A DNA stretch of 64,000 bases from Skeletonema tropicum (GCA_037178625.1 CM074141.1:682001-746000); one strand, 5' to 3'. Shown: positions 1-10,083, counted from the first letter of the stretch. Notes: a model not told the origin generated them from the letters alone. A program made the numbers and translations.

Positions 1-55
1 GCTACGACATCAATTGTAGATCCATTCATCAATGAAGCGACTAATGTGTGTGAAA

Positions 56-196
56 AGATTCATAGAAGAAAGAATAACTATAACTATATCACGCATTACT
101 TCATATATCCATCACTATACACTTGTTACGGAGAAATCATTAGATACTTGTTACGGAAATTCTCACTTGCTTGATCACTTGTGTCAAATGTCGTGT
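56..196. repeat. Dispersed repeat, copy 1
   Basis: This stretch is nearly the same as 10084-10223, including a twice-used word around cttgttacgg and the string cttgcttgatcacttgtgtc. A short further match (gtccacaatcagc) lies at 206-218 here and 10294-10306 there. The second copy sits just 3' of an RRM gene on the same strand. By inference this copy may be the 3' flank of a related plus-strand gene lying left of the window. It codes for nothing I recognise. Confidence 0.7.
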
Positions 197-868
197 ATGA
201 TGAGGGTCCACAATCAGCCGTGACACTTATGTATTTGCTTTCGAAGAGACTCTTTCAGCCAATATTTCTTCTGACTTTCTATAGAGGTGGACCAGGCATA
301 CTCGACCGCCTGCTCGAGAAAACGCTACTGGAAAACACACAAGCAGACGCAACTTGTACAAGGAATGATCTCAGTCCAACCAAGAGTTCTTCAGCACTGA
401 GTCAAGAAAATACAAATACAAGCACTTCTTCAGCAGTCAGCAGTCAGCAGTCAGCAGGCACATTGGAAAAAGCTACGTTTTACTGATTGTTAAACTGGCA
501 ACAGCAGCAAGAAGAAATGGTACACCGGGGGATGAATAAATTGTAGATTCATTAGCATTAAACTATTACAACGACAGCGGAGCCCATTGAAAGAGTTAAC
601 TTTGCTCGAGCATGCCACAAGTCCTCGATGAGATAACGTCGCTGATCTACGTGTTTTCTATATGTAATATGAAAGTGGAAGTGATTCTCAGCTGAAAATG
701 ACACTTCTAACTAATTGCAGGCGTGAAAGTGAAAAGGTTGAATGATCTGGTTGATCTCTCATCATAACGATGATTGTTCAGGAAGTAATGTATCATAGCC
801 AAAGTAACACTCTAGTAGTACCATAGCAACAGCATAGATGCAAGTACGAATACGAGGACCATCTAGAC
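197..868. other. Intergenic, no gene seen
   Basis: No convincing coding region is visible. Short open frames here lack domain features. Around 430-457 there is a small cagtcag microsatellite. The stretch is the 3' side of the minus-strand RRM gene that ends at 869. Confidence 0.5.
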
Positions 869-1451
869 CTAGCGATGACTCTGGGTTTTAGATTGCTTTG
901 CGTCGGAGTAATCCACGTGAAGCGTCTTGCCACGAATCTGAAAAAAATTGAATGAATGGATGCATGGCAGGATTAGCACAAATTCCCTTTGAATATCTAC
1001 AGATGCCAATCACATGATAATGATACATACATACTTACTTCGAATGAATTGAGGTGAGCGATGGCATTATCAGCAGAGCTTTGAAGCTTAAACTTGACAA
1101 ATGCGTATCCTTTTGACTTTCCTGTCTCACAACGAGCAATTGAGGCTCTGGTTACAATACCATATGTAGAGAACATGGCTCGCAGTTCCTCTTCAGTAAA
1201 ACTGCAAGGAAGATTACAGACAAATAGCTCCTTGCCCCTGCCCTTGCCCTTGCCTTGCGGAGACTTTGTTGGACACTCATGGGTATGGTGAGAAGAGTGA
1301 GGTCCAGCTCCAGCAGCGGATCGTTGGAAGTGAGTACTCCTTTCGAGATTGTCACGAGAAAACGCTTGTACTTGCACCTGCACTTGTCGAGCAGAAGAAG
1401 CAGCCGATGGCGATGGACGCATAGATTCCACACGCACACGCACATGTACAG

Positions 1452-2043
1452 TGTTACGCCGTGGCGAAAATGATATTTGGAACGCATCTGCATTCGCACC
1501 ATATTTGGGAGTTATCGTATCTTGGATCGGAAAGATGGGGGCATCGGTACTTCAGTACTTTACGAAACGGCATCAAATGAAACTATTGAGGTATGCACGT
1601 TACTATTGGCAACAAACAGTAAGGATATCCTTAAATGGAGGGAACTAGGATTTTGGAGGGAAACAAAACTCACGCATCACGCACGCACTCATCATCACTC
1701 ATCAAACTTCAGCCATCACCATCGGTCATCACCATGACGGCTCACAAGTCGAGAATTAAATAAACCTAAGTATATTACTTAAACATCCCTTTGTTGGAAC
1801 CGTGGGCATATGCCACACTGTCTACAAATGAAAAATACTTCGTTAGTCGAGTAGTACGCTCAACAGTGATCTTTAGTGGTCCGTGTACACCTTTGTTCCT
1901 TCTATACGATCATACGTAAATCCGCCGCGGTTGTGATGCTCCAAATCGACCGAAGACCTCCACAACATCGAAGTCCTCCTAGATCTACGCTACACTTCAC
2001 GTTTGTCGTATCCGTATGCAATAGAAACGATCATAAGGCAAAA
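1452..2043 (+). repeat. Left LTR
   Basis: This is the 592-bp direct terminal repeat, beginning tgttacgccg and ending ataaggcaaaa. By direct reading it matches the right LTR base for base once the 245-bp insertion there is removed. Its promoter and poly(A) signals cannot be placed with certainty; aataaa-like words occur near 1756. Confidence 0.85.
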
Positions 2044-2282
2044 GATTAACAGTCTCGCGTCTGATCTACTAAAGCTTATCGGAGTTCGACACAATAATCA
2101 ACTTTACGGAAGTGTTTGGAGTTGTGAGTATTGTTCCCTGAAGGCTAGACATTCGTCTGAGAAAGCTTTGACTTATTTGAAGAGGTAATCCTTATTTGAG
2201 ATCCGAGGCAGGCTTTAGTGTCGCCGGGCCAGTGAGTTCGTTCTTTTGAGTTTAGAAAGTTACCCGTGAATACCAATCAGAA

Positions 2283-5200
2283 ATGGAATCCATCCCGTCA
2301 AAAGAAGCGGACGGAAATGTGCAGAGGATTAATTTTGGCATGTCAGATTTATATCTAGACATCGACCGGGTTGATACGTGTGCAGAGGAGATTTCTCCAT
2401 GCAGGCCTGAAATCATTTATGGTTTTAGGGATTTCAAGGAAGAATTTGACTTCAAGGTTCGTTCGAGGTGGCGGAGACCCTCATTTATTGCCGGATTATT
2501 CGGAGATGATGTTCCTACTACCAACAGGATTGATTCTATGGCAATGGCGGAAGATGGGAATTTCTTCGAATTTGATAATGGACTCTCCAAGGCTGCTGCA
2601 ATATCCACTAATACGTCTGGATTAATTGATGGAGGAGCTAATGGTGGACTTGCTAATCCAATGGAGATGAAATTCATTTTTTATGCGGAACAAACAACAC
2701 TTGTGTCTCCACAAGCGCCTGCTGCTGCTGCTGCTTCTACCAAGACTGGTACCTACACATCGCAGGTACAACTTCGACAAGGTCGTTGTGTTCTGATGAT
2801 TTTTCATGAGTACGGGGAGTTTCCGAGCGCTCTTATTGCAGATTTATTCGGTGATAACATTCCATCAACCAAGAGGATTGTTTCTATGGTCATGCTTGAC
2901 AATAATATCGAGGGGGAACTCGATCATGGTTTCTCTATGGATCATTCTATCTCTTATCAAGCGTCTACAGGACTCTCTGTGAACATTGCTGGAATTATTG
3001 GCGTCGGACTTATTACGGATGAACATGGGGAGCCCGGATGTATCAAATGGGGAGATCGCGAAGATTTCATGTTCTCTAGTCTTGTCAGAGTCAAGGATAT
3101 TGGCAAGGTAGTTGTTCTGCCTCTCTCTGGTACATCATTTATGCTCAGTTGTGGTGTTCCTCTTCTTGCCGCATGCGTCTCTGGATTCCATCCGTCGGTG
3201 ATTCTTTTTGGCACGCGTATTAATGCTGATTCTTCTGGTGATAGGAATCATTCTGCCCTCCAGTTATGCCTACGAAGCCATGACATGAATGATCTTCTCA
3301 TGACTATGTTGTCATGGAATACATGTGTTCAGTTGCTGCGCACAAGTTTTATTCGCAAGCTGCATGCTCTTGATTTTGGGGAGAATCGTCACTTCGCACA
3401 TTCACGTCACCCGTCTTCATCTTTGGTATTCCAACTATTATCCAATGATACTCGTGTCATCCATGCCATGAATAGGGGAGTGATAGCGTTTCATCGCGGT
3501 GGTCTAATCCGTTCACATCGTTGCTGGCATATTTTTGCACAACAACTCAGATTCATTCATCAACTCATTGTTGCGTGGGGAGATATTCTGCCGTCAACGA
3601 TTGCACTACTCAAGCCAACTCGATATCACAAGATAAATGGGGAGTACTTTTCTGTGGTTGTGATGACGCAAGATTTTATTGATTCAGCGTTACTTCGGTA
3701 CTGGAAGGAGAATGGGGAGCTATTCCTGCACTTGTGCGACAAGACACGACGTCTCTACTACCATCGCATAGGACATAATTATTTGTCTGTCGGAGAATAC
3801 CAACGTGATTTATCATCACACCCATTATTTTGGGGATTATTTGGTGGCTCTCAAGGCTCTGCTGCTCAGGTCTATTCATGCAGTCGTCAAGACATCGCTG
3901 CGCAGTTCTCTATCACTGTGACTTGCATGCTGCATCGTCCTTCGTCTGAGGATATTATTCCAGAAGGAACTATCATTTCGGAGCATGGGGAGATGTTAAT
4001 TCATCGACTTTATTATGTCATTCGTCCATGGGGAGATTATTCTTCTTGTACATCTTACATCCTGTTCTGCAAGAAAGGTGGCTACATTCTACTTGCTCGC
4101 AAGCACCAGTCGTCTGACTACTCTCCTTACAAGTTCTTGGTGGTTAGCATTACTCAATCCAATGTCAAGTCGTCGGTCATCGAATATCTTTCGCGCATTC
4201 TAGATTTCACGTCAATTGGCAACGATTCTATCATCCGGACGCTGTGTGAATCTATCTACAAGATTGTCTGCTCTGAACACCCACGAGATTGCATCGTATT
4301 TGACATCATCCAAGTTTCTGGAAGGCAGGACTTCAGCGCTACACATGACATCACCAATTACTTCTTGGACAATGCTCAAGTCATGATTACTTCAGAGGAT
4401 GGGGAGAACTTTTATTGCGTGTCTTGCACTAAGCTCGATGATCTTACGTCGATTATATCTACCAATTATTTCGATACAGATTCTTCTTCGGTTGAATTAG
4501 CTCGAGTTTACTTTGGTGCTGTTTTGAGGATTACAGCTGTTGCCATTACGTCAGCCATCGGTAATTACCTTCATACGGTTGGTACTGCCACTCTTTGTGC
4601 GTTATGGAATCATGGGGAGCCTATTATTTACTTTCCACGAGATTGTGCTCACGTCCGTTGTGTGAATTGTGAACTGCATTGTCCTGCGAGTTACGGACTT
4701 CATCATGTTTACGATCATGTTTACGTGAAGTATGCTGAAGACGCTCAAGCTGCTCGAACTGATACCACATCGCTCAACTTTCTACGCTGTCACCAAATCA
4801 ACGTTGGACGCTCTTTCAAATCGAGTATTACTCCTAGTCGATGCAACTATTCTAATGCATTCCTCATCGAGAGTTTTATTGGGACTACCACTGCGCGAGA
4901 TATTGTGTCATTCCGATATTCGGAGGGTTCTCACCACCAACTTCAACTTAAAGTTCAAGTTCAAGTCACCAGTTCGCAACAAGTTCAACTCACAAGTGAC
5001 ATGCCCTTCTCAAATGGACACATCATTCCATCTTTTGGATCTTCTGACATTCCTACTACTGTCGTCAACATTAACATTGCACATCATCATTGCAATCCAG
5101 TTCATCCTGAGGACAATCAAACTACCTATGAGAGGGTCGACCTTCGTGAACCTACTACTATCGTTGCAGAAGGAGAAGTTGACGGTATCACTGATAGAAG

Positions 5201-5486
5201 ATTGCTGAGAAGACAATCAGAAGAAAATGTCGGGACAAACTATGGGGAGAAACTATTCCGTATGGTGATCTCATTTGCTGGTTGGGGAGTGTTACGCCGT
5301 GGCGAAAATGATATTTGGAACGCATCTGCATTCGCACCATATTTGGGAGTTATCGTATCTTGGATCGGAAAGATGGGGGCATCGGTACTTCAGTACTTTA
5401 CGAAACGGCATCAAATGAAACTATTGAGGTATGCACGTTACTATTGGCAACAAACAGTAAGGATATCCTTAAATGGAGGGAACTAG
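2283..5486 (+). CDS. Giant single ORF of the LTR element, unknown protein (1067 aa)
   Basis: An ATG at 2283 opens a frame that crosses the internal region and ends 197 bp inside the right LTR, so the last ~65 residues are LTR-encoded. I recognise no reverse transcriptase (no Y-x-D-D box), RNase H, integrase zinc finger or aspartic protease. What can be seen is a diverged duplicated block: GLFGDDVPTTNRI near residue 71 and DLFGDNIPSTKRI near residue 188, with weaker echoes WGDILPST and SSDIPTT later. The protein is mixed hydrophobic/polar with scattered Cys and His, not low complexity. A frame kept open for 3.2 kb argues that it is or recently was translated. The DNA heptamer tggggag occurs 12 times in the internal region and falls in different codon phases (HGE, NGE, WGD). 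It could be a highly diverged gag-like protein or captured host sequence. Confidence 0.55.
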   Translation: MESIPSKEADGNVQRINFGMSDLYLDIDRVDTCAEEISPCRPEIIYGFRDFKEEFDFKVRSRWRRPSFIAGLFGDDVPTTNRIDSMAMAEDGNFFEFDNGLSKAAAISTNTSGLIDGGANGGLANPMEMKFIFYAEQTTLVSPQAPAAAAASTKTGTYTSQVQLRQGRCVLMIFHEYGEFPSALIADLFGDNIPSTKRIVSMVMLDNNIEGELDHGFSMDHSISYQASTGLSVNIAGIIGVGLITDEHGEPGCIKWGDREDFMFSSLVRVKDIGKVVVLPLSGTSFMLSCGVPLLAACVSGFHPSVILFGTRINADSSGDRNHSALQLCLRSHDMNDLLMTMLSWNTCVQLLRTSFIRKLHALDFGENRHFAHSRHPSSSLVFQLLSNDTRVIHAMNRGVIAFHRGGLIRSHRCWHIFAQQLRFIHQLIVAWGDILPSTIALLKPTRYHKINGEYFSVVVMTQDFIDSALLRYWKENGELFLHLCDKTRRLYYHRIGHNYLSVGEYQRDLSSHPLFWGLFGGSQGSAAQVYSCSRQDIAAQFSITVTCMLHRPSSEDIIPEGTIISEHGEMLIHRLYYVIRPWGDYSSCTSYILFCKKGGYILLARKHQSSDYSPYKFLVVSITQSNVKSSVIEYLSRILDFTSIGNDSIIRTLCESIYKIVCSEHPRDCIVFDIIQVSGRQDFSATHDITNYFLDNAQVMITSEDGENFYCVSCTKLDDLTSIISTNYFDTDSSSVELARVYFGAVLRITAVAITSAIGNYLHTVGTATLCALWNHGEPIIYFPRDCAHVRCVNCELHCPASYGLHHVYDHVYVKYAEDAQAARTDTTSLNFLRCHQINVGRSFKSSITPSRCNYSNAFLIESFIGTTTARDIVSFRYSEGSHHQLQLKVQVQVTSSQQVQLTSDMPFSNGHIIPSFGSSDIPTTVVNINIAHHHCNPVHPEDNQTTYERVDLREPTTIVAEGEVDGITDRRLLRRQSEENVGTNYGEKLFRMVISFAGWGVLRRGENDIWNASAFAPYLGVIVSWIGKMGASVLQYFTKRHQMKLLRYARYYWQQTVRISLNGGN
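5283..5289 (+). promoter_or_regulatory. Candidate polypurine tract of the LTR element
   Basis: The heptamer tggggag lies immediately before the first base of the right LTR (5290). That is where the plus-strand primer of LTR elements is found. The same heptamer recurs 11 more times between 3026 and 5249. Confidence 0.6.
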
Positions 5487-6126
5487 GATTTTGGAGGGAA
5501 ACAAAACTCACGCATCACGCACGCACTCATCATCACTCATCAAACTTCAGCCATCACCATCGGTCATCACCATGACGGCTCACAAGTCGAGAATTAAATA
5601 AACCTAAGACTCTCACTCTCACCTGTCGAGAGGCAGTTGAGAGTAGGAGGGAGGAGGAACATACCATCACCTAGCACAGGTGACAAGAGGAGTGCGGACT
5701 TGCCACTGAACTAGAGATACCTAGACTGCACTCCTCTTATTACCTAAAATGGGCAAGTTCAGATCCAGCTTGCCCAGTAACAGCTCCTGAATACCATCCT
5801 AAACTAATCACTTATTTATCTAATCAAAAAAAAAAAAAAAAAATAAACCTAAGTATATTACTTAAACATCCCTTTGTTGGAACCGTGGGCATATGCCACA
5901 CTGTCTACAAATGAAAAATACTTCGTTAGTCGAGTAGTACGCTCAACAGTGATCTTTAGTGGTCCGTGTACACCTTTGTTCCTTCTATACGATCATACGT
6001 AAATCCGCCGCGGTTGTGATGCTCCAAATCGACCGAAGACCTCCACAACATCGAAGTCCTCCTAGATCTACGCTACACTTCACGTTTGTCGTATCCGTAT
6101 GCAATAGAAACGATCATAAGGCAAAA
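5290..6126 (+). repeat. Right LTR, interrupted by a retroposon
   Basis: Its total of 837 bp equals 592 bp of LTR plus a 245-bp insertion (232 bp of element plus a 13-bp target duplication). Both parts of the LTR read as identical to 1452-2043, so no other indel has accumulated. The minus-strand host frame reads into this LTR from 6126 and stops at 6073. Confidence 0.85.
5596..5853 (+). mobile_element. SINE-like retroposon with poly(A) tail inside the right LTR
   Basis: The inserted unit is 5609-5840 (232 bp). It ends in a run of A at 5826-5843 and is flanked by the 13-bp duplication aaataaacctaag (5596-5608 and 5841-5853). A poly(A) tail with a target duplication of this size is the mark of LINE-type target-primed reverse transcription of an RNA. 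The body is strongly foldable: actctca/tgagagt (5609-5615 with 5638-5644), tcacct/aggtga (around 5666-5683), an 11-bp stem aagaggagtgc/gcactcctctt (5685-5695 with 5728-5738), and gggcaag/cttgccc (5751-5757 with 5769-5775). The last loop contains gttcagatcc, close to but not a perfect pol III B box. No coding frame is seen. The parent RNA is not one I recognise. Confidence 0.7.
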
Positions 6127-6505
6127 TACAGGCACAGAGGAGTAATGTTGCTGTTGCATGTAGGGATAATGTAACGGAGGAGCTTGATCATGTTGAATGG
6201 AGATCATAAGCTCTTGCTGTTGCCGTAGGCGTAGGGACATCTCAGTGAATTCAAGCCTGGCTGCGAGCCAATCAGGATTGACAAACACATAATGGTCTTC
6301 GTCTCCTCCTGCTGTGCCGTCGGTGTATTGATATCGGTAATTCCAGGGTCTGATGTTCATTGCCATTGCACAGGTCGAATCAAGTAGTCTACATTAATTA
6401 TATTGATTGGTGGCGAAGAAGCCTGAGTTACTAATCATACGAGTTGTCAGTTTTTGCATGTCATCGTCAGCCGCTGTCATCGATGTTGTCTTGTGGAGTG
6501 TGGAG

Positions 6506-6702
6506 TACTACAATTTCGAGATCATTTGATTTTTACCCCCCCAACTGTAAAATCTTCCCATTGAATTCCTACGTGAAAATTCTACAGAAAATAATTTATT
6601 TCAATCCCGATTATTTTTTCTACGTGTCTTAACGAAGGAATTTAATAGGAAGACTTTATAGTTGTAGGGGGGTAAAAATCAAATGATCTCGAAATTGTAG
6701 TA
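6506..6702. mobile_element. MITE-like inverted-repeat element
   Basis: Imperfect terminal inverted repeats of about 37-60 bp begin tactacaatttcgagatc on the left and end gatctcgaaattgtagta on the right. A C-run on the left (acccccccaac) is matched by a G-run on the right (ttgtaggggggt). The element is 197 bp, AT-rich inside, and has no coding frame. The size and structure fit a miniature inverted-repeat element. A target duplication is not clear because the flanks are short tac/gta palindromes. Confidence 0.65.
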
Positions 6703-8851
6703 TATATCATTTTTCACCATGTTACGCTACTTAATCTCGACTAAATTAGAAAAATATTGAGACACCACCTGACTTCGAAAAGTTCCGTCACCCCACGCAA
6801 AAATCACACGCAATGGCACAAACTTCAAAAAAATCCTCAACCATAGACACTATACAGCGGAGAACATCTCCTACCATTACACCAGTACACGGCAAACCCT
6901 CCGCGTTTTTTTACAGTAGCTTCATCATATACCACCCGACCCCTGCGCAGAAAACGCGGAGCATTGGCGACGATGCATTCCTCCAATAAAAAGTTTCGTG
7001 CGCGAAGTTTCCTAATGAAACATTGCCGTTCATGTCGGAGGGAGAGTCATGCCGGTGCATAACCCATGGAGACATAAAGCATGAGCCTTACAGCCCACCA
7101 ATCGAGTGTATATATCCATAGGGAGGCGTGGGTGTCTTGGTGTACCGATGTTCGGCCGGTAATGACATCCTCAACGTCGTAACTCGGTGTCCATCAATGG
7201 TTCATTTTTATCTTTGAACCTACTGCAATAAGGAGTGACAAAAACACCAATGAAGGCAATAAACACTCTCCACCGACTCTAATATGGTGATAGACAGCTA
7301 ATTGACTCTTGGAGTGGAATGGAAGCTCATATGACATCACTTTGATGATACAAAAATGTACATGTTTTTCGTCTCTGTCAAACACAACATTTAACCGAAA
7401 GTTCATGGAGACGGGAGGCATATCGATCAAACAAACAACAGCTTATAATTATTATGATAGTATACATCCTTGGGAGCGATAATAACAATGAGTTCTGAGG
7501 AAATGCTTGTTTGTTCAGTAAAACTCATTGCATATTTAGCCTACATCAAAACCAACATACATAACACTGTCTCCCATGTGTTGTAATCACTATAAAGCAT
7601 CATCCACTTGTCGAAGTATTCGAATATACGCATACGATCAATTGGTATATAAATTACCACTCATTTGATGTTATCGGTCCTTCACGATGTTGATTTCAGC
7701 ATTGCGTTTAAGGAGCAAATAATAGATTCTGTCTAACTTTTGAAATGTGGTTGATTATCGATTAGATAATGGGTTTGGACTACCCAAGGATAAATAGACG
7801 CCCAATGTATATATAACATCGATGTGGTGAAAGGATATACTCTCTTTTGTAACATATCATTGCCGAAACGTCCATAGGAGGGGTGAATGGAGGTGAAAGT
7901 GGTAAATTTTATGCCGTCGATGGCGACGTTATTTTATTCATTTACGGTGGATCGACTGAGTTTTCCTGGCTTATGGGCGCGTATAAGATGATTTATGAGA
8001 CTGATCAAGCCGAGTATTCTAGGCGTATTCAATATGCACGCTTAACTGTGGCCACAGGAGTGGAGGACATCATGGTGACGGTGTAAAAGGTGGTGGTGGA
8101 TGATGGATTTTTTGCGTTTCTCGTTCCATCTCAAAATTACGCGGGAAGGCCAAACATAACATGGTGTTTAGTCGCTTCAGACTTCCATGACTACGCTGGT
8201 TGTGCGTAGTGCTCAGTCCAGAAATGCCGGCATTTCTGACTCAAGAGCGCCGCCTGAATGAAGGAAGAAGCTCTTATGTATCTCGTCATCACAACCGAAT
8301 TTTACCCTGCATATGTGAATGAGGAGAAAGATGCCTAGAATTAGGAGAAAGATCCTAGGAGAAAGATACTTACTGATTCCTACCTTCAATACTTACATCA
8401 GTTAGGTAATTGGTTTTCTAATCTGGTTAACCCCTTACTTTTGCACGAGAACATGTCAATCGTGCCTCGTCTGTCGCTCTTTCCGTCCAAAATTCTGAAA
8501 ATGCGCCCCGCCCTTTGGCTAGGCAATGTCGCATTGTCTTCTCCCTCTCACTCCCTCCCTCTCTCTCTCTCTAGAGAGAGAGAGAGACATGTCATCGAGC
8601 TACTATAGCAATTATTGGTACTTCGCCGTGACAGGCAATGCCGCATTGTCACGCTGGTGGAGAAGTTGAAGAATGTGTGAACGAACCACAGCCACACAGA
8701 TATTTGTACCCAGTGCCAGGTCGCAAACTTGTGAGCACGTATCGGAACTCGTAACTCGTAATTCAAATCGTAAATCCTGTGCACCTTCACAACCTTCCAT
8801 CACCAAAATTAGCAGTCAAGCACAACGATACTTATACAATAACGCTGCGAA
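6703..8851. other. Gene-poor region between two divergent RRM paralogues
   Basis: No gene is recognised. A 67-codon frame at 7883-8086 (plus) and a 78-codon frame at 7194-7430 (minus) have no domain I know and may be chance. Direct repeats of ggcaatgtcgcattgtc type occur at 8522 and 8635, either side of a CT/AG palindrome. The last few hundred bases must hold the promoter of the RRM gene starting at 8852. Confidence 0.4.
8557..8588. repeat. CT/GA palindromic microsatellite
   Basis: A run of ct dinucleotides meets a run of ga dinucleotides at a central ctag, giving a long perfect palindrome that could form a hairpin or cruciform. A shorter relative (ctctctctcagagagagag) occurs near 51798. Confidence 0.7.
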
Positions 8852-9947
8852 ATGAATGATTCTACAGTCAATCATTGCGATGACCAAGCCGCAGAGGCAG
8901 AGGGTGTGAGTGTGGGTGTGGGGGAGAACGTCTCCACTACCCCTCACGACACTCCTCGAACCACCATCATTGGCTGGTCTTCTCAAGCTGTCCTCATTCC
9001 AGTCGAACATCCGCATCAAGGCCGCGCTCCAAGCCCAATATGTGTGGCGTCCACATTCATAGACACGATGAATCAGCAGCCGGTGGCGTTTGCAAGGTTC
9101 TCAGAGCACCACCCTAGAAATCCTTATCCATCTCACAATGAAGAAGCTCCTTCGGCTTCGGTTATAGATCAACGCTCCATCACGCCGGAAGCGTTTCAGC
9201 AGCCCTCTTCTCCTTACATGACATCCGGATACGGACAGTCCTGGGGTGGTAATTACCCATCTGACTATGTCTATGCAAATGACTATGAGTATTCTGAGGG
9301 CATCTTGCGTAGAACAACTCCCTTTCCAGCACAAGCACAAGAACAAGTGCAAATCTTTTCTAATGATTTTGAGTGTGACTCTTGCCGCGAGGATATTCAT
9401 CACCAGCAGAATCATGATTCCGACTTGGATCTTGATCTTGACTGTCCTTTCCACGATTATTCTGTCAAGTCACTTCGGGGTAAGGAGTTATTCATCGCTC
9501 ATGTACCTGTTGACATGAGTGAAGAGGAGCTCAAACAGTTGTGTTCCCAGTATGGAGACGTCATCAGCGCGTCAATAATATACCATGACATGGGAGTGTC
9601 ACGATGTTATGCCTATGTGAAGTTTGAGCAGCAAAGTGCCGCCGACGATGCTCTCTTGCGCCTCAATCATCATGAGGTGAGTATACCATCATCTTAATTC
9701 GATGTAGCAGCATTTGACGATGACCGATAACTGACACGCTTCTTCTACTCACTATGTAACTGTATTTCAGGTTCGTGGTGGGAAGCATCTGTTTGTTGAC
9801 TACGCCATGAAGATGAGGCAGTCACGAGCACGAGGAAGGCCTCTCAGCCTCGGTGATGGTGGAGACGATCAATCTCAATCTAATTCCCAGGTACGGGTAA
9901 CCGCATCTCTGAGGAATCTGCTACTTTCTAGAGAGAGCAAGCATTGA
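8852..9947 (+). CDS. RRM-domain RNA-binding protein (333 aa)
   Basis: Exons are 8852-9676 and 9771-9947. The intron 9677-9770 runs from gtgagt to a pyrimidine-rich ttcag and sits in phase 0. The first ~215 residues are Pro/Ser/Tyr/Gln-rich and probably disordered, with an Asp/Leu-rich stretch (DLDLDLDCP) before the domain. One RRM follows at roughly residues 218-290: RNP2 ELFIAHVP, RNP1 RCYAYVKF, and a last strand after the intron (KHLFVDYAMKM). The protein ends in a basic tail. It should bind RNA; the target is unknown. It is the intact paralogue of the interrupted minus-strand gene ending at 869, sharing the intron position in the RRM. A possible further donor (cag/gtacgg) near 9892 means the last ~18 residues are less certain. 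Confidence 0.8.
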
Positions 9948-10083
9948 CGAAGACTTTTGCTACAAGCTATTATCGCTACTACATGACATTGTTTCTTGAA
10001 GTGATAAATAGATGCTGCGAGGTCAATTGTAGGAGTAGATATATTTTTCCTTTCAAGCGACTCTAGAGTTTGTAAGAAGAAGA

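Larger units (their letters stand above)
1452..6126 (+). mobile_element. Complete LTR-type element inserted in an RRM gene exon
   Basis: Two direct terminal repeats of 592 bp (1452-2043 and 5290-6126, the second enlarged by a 245-bp insertion) bound 3.25 kb of internal sequence. The element is flanked by the 5-bp target duplication tacag at 1447-1451 and 6127-6131, the size expected for an integrase-inserted element. A purine-rich tract ending ggttggggag abuts the right LTR exactly, as a polypurine tract should. I see no clear tRNA primer-binding site after 2043 and no reverse transcriptase, integrase or protease motif. It therefore looks non-autonomous, or encodes proteins I cannot recognise. 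The LTRs start with TG but end in AAAA rather than CA. Insertion is young because the LTRs read as identical. Confidence 0.8.
869..6366 (-). pseudogene. RRM-domain RNA-binding protein gene, split by an LTR element
   Basis: On the minus strand the gene starts at ATG 6366 (M-A-M-N-I-R-P-W) and reads in frame to 6127, where the LTR element begins. It resumes on the far side at 1451 in the same frame once one copy of the 5-bp target duplication is removed. Exon 1 then runs to 1039 (donor gtaagt), the intron is 938-1038, and exon 2 is 937-869, ending in TAG. The uninterrupted gene would encode about 238 residues: a Gln/Tyr-rich N-terminal part and one C-terminal RRM with RNP2 ELFVCNLP and RNP1 KGYAFVKF. 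RRMs bind single-stranded RNA. The present allele would stop after about 97 residues inside the LTR. The paralogue at 8852-9947 has the intron at the same place in the RRM. Either part may still be transcribed, but the full protein cannot be made unless the element is spliced out. Confidence 0.8.

Noticed and set aside
2044..5289. Internal LTR-element sequence as a Ty1/copia or Ty3/gypsy pol gene
   Set aside because: No Y-x-D-D, no integrase HHCC or D-D35-E spacing and no D-T/S-G protease motif in the open frame.
5609..5840. Inserted unit as a copy of U1, U2, U4, U5 or U6 snRNA or of tRNA
   Set aside because: I could not match the conserved 5' ends or loops of the snRNAs, and the possible B-box (gttcagatcc) departs from consensus and sits in an 11-base loop rather than a 7-base T loop.
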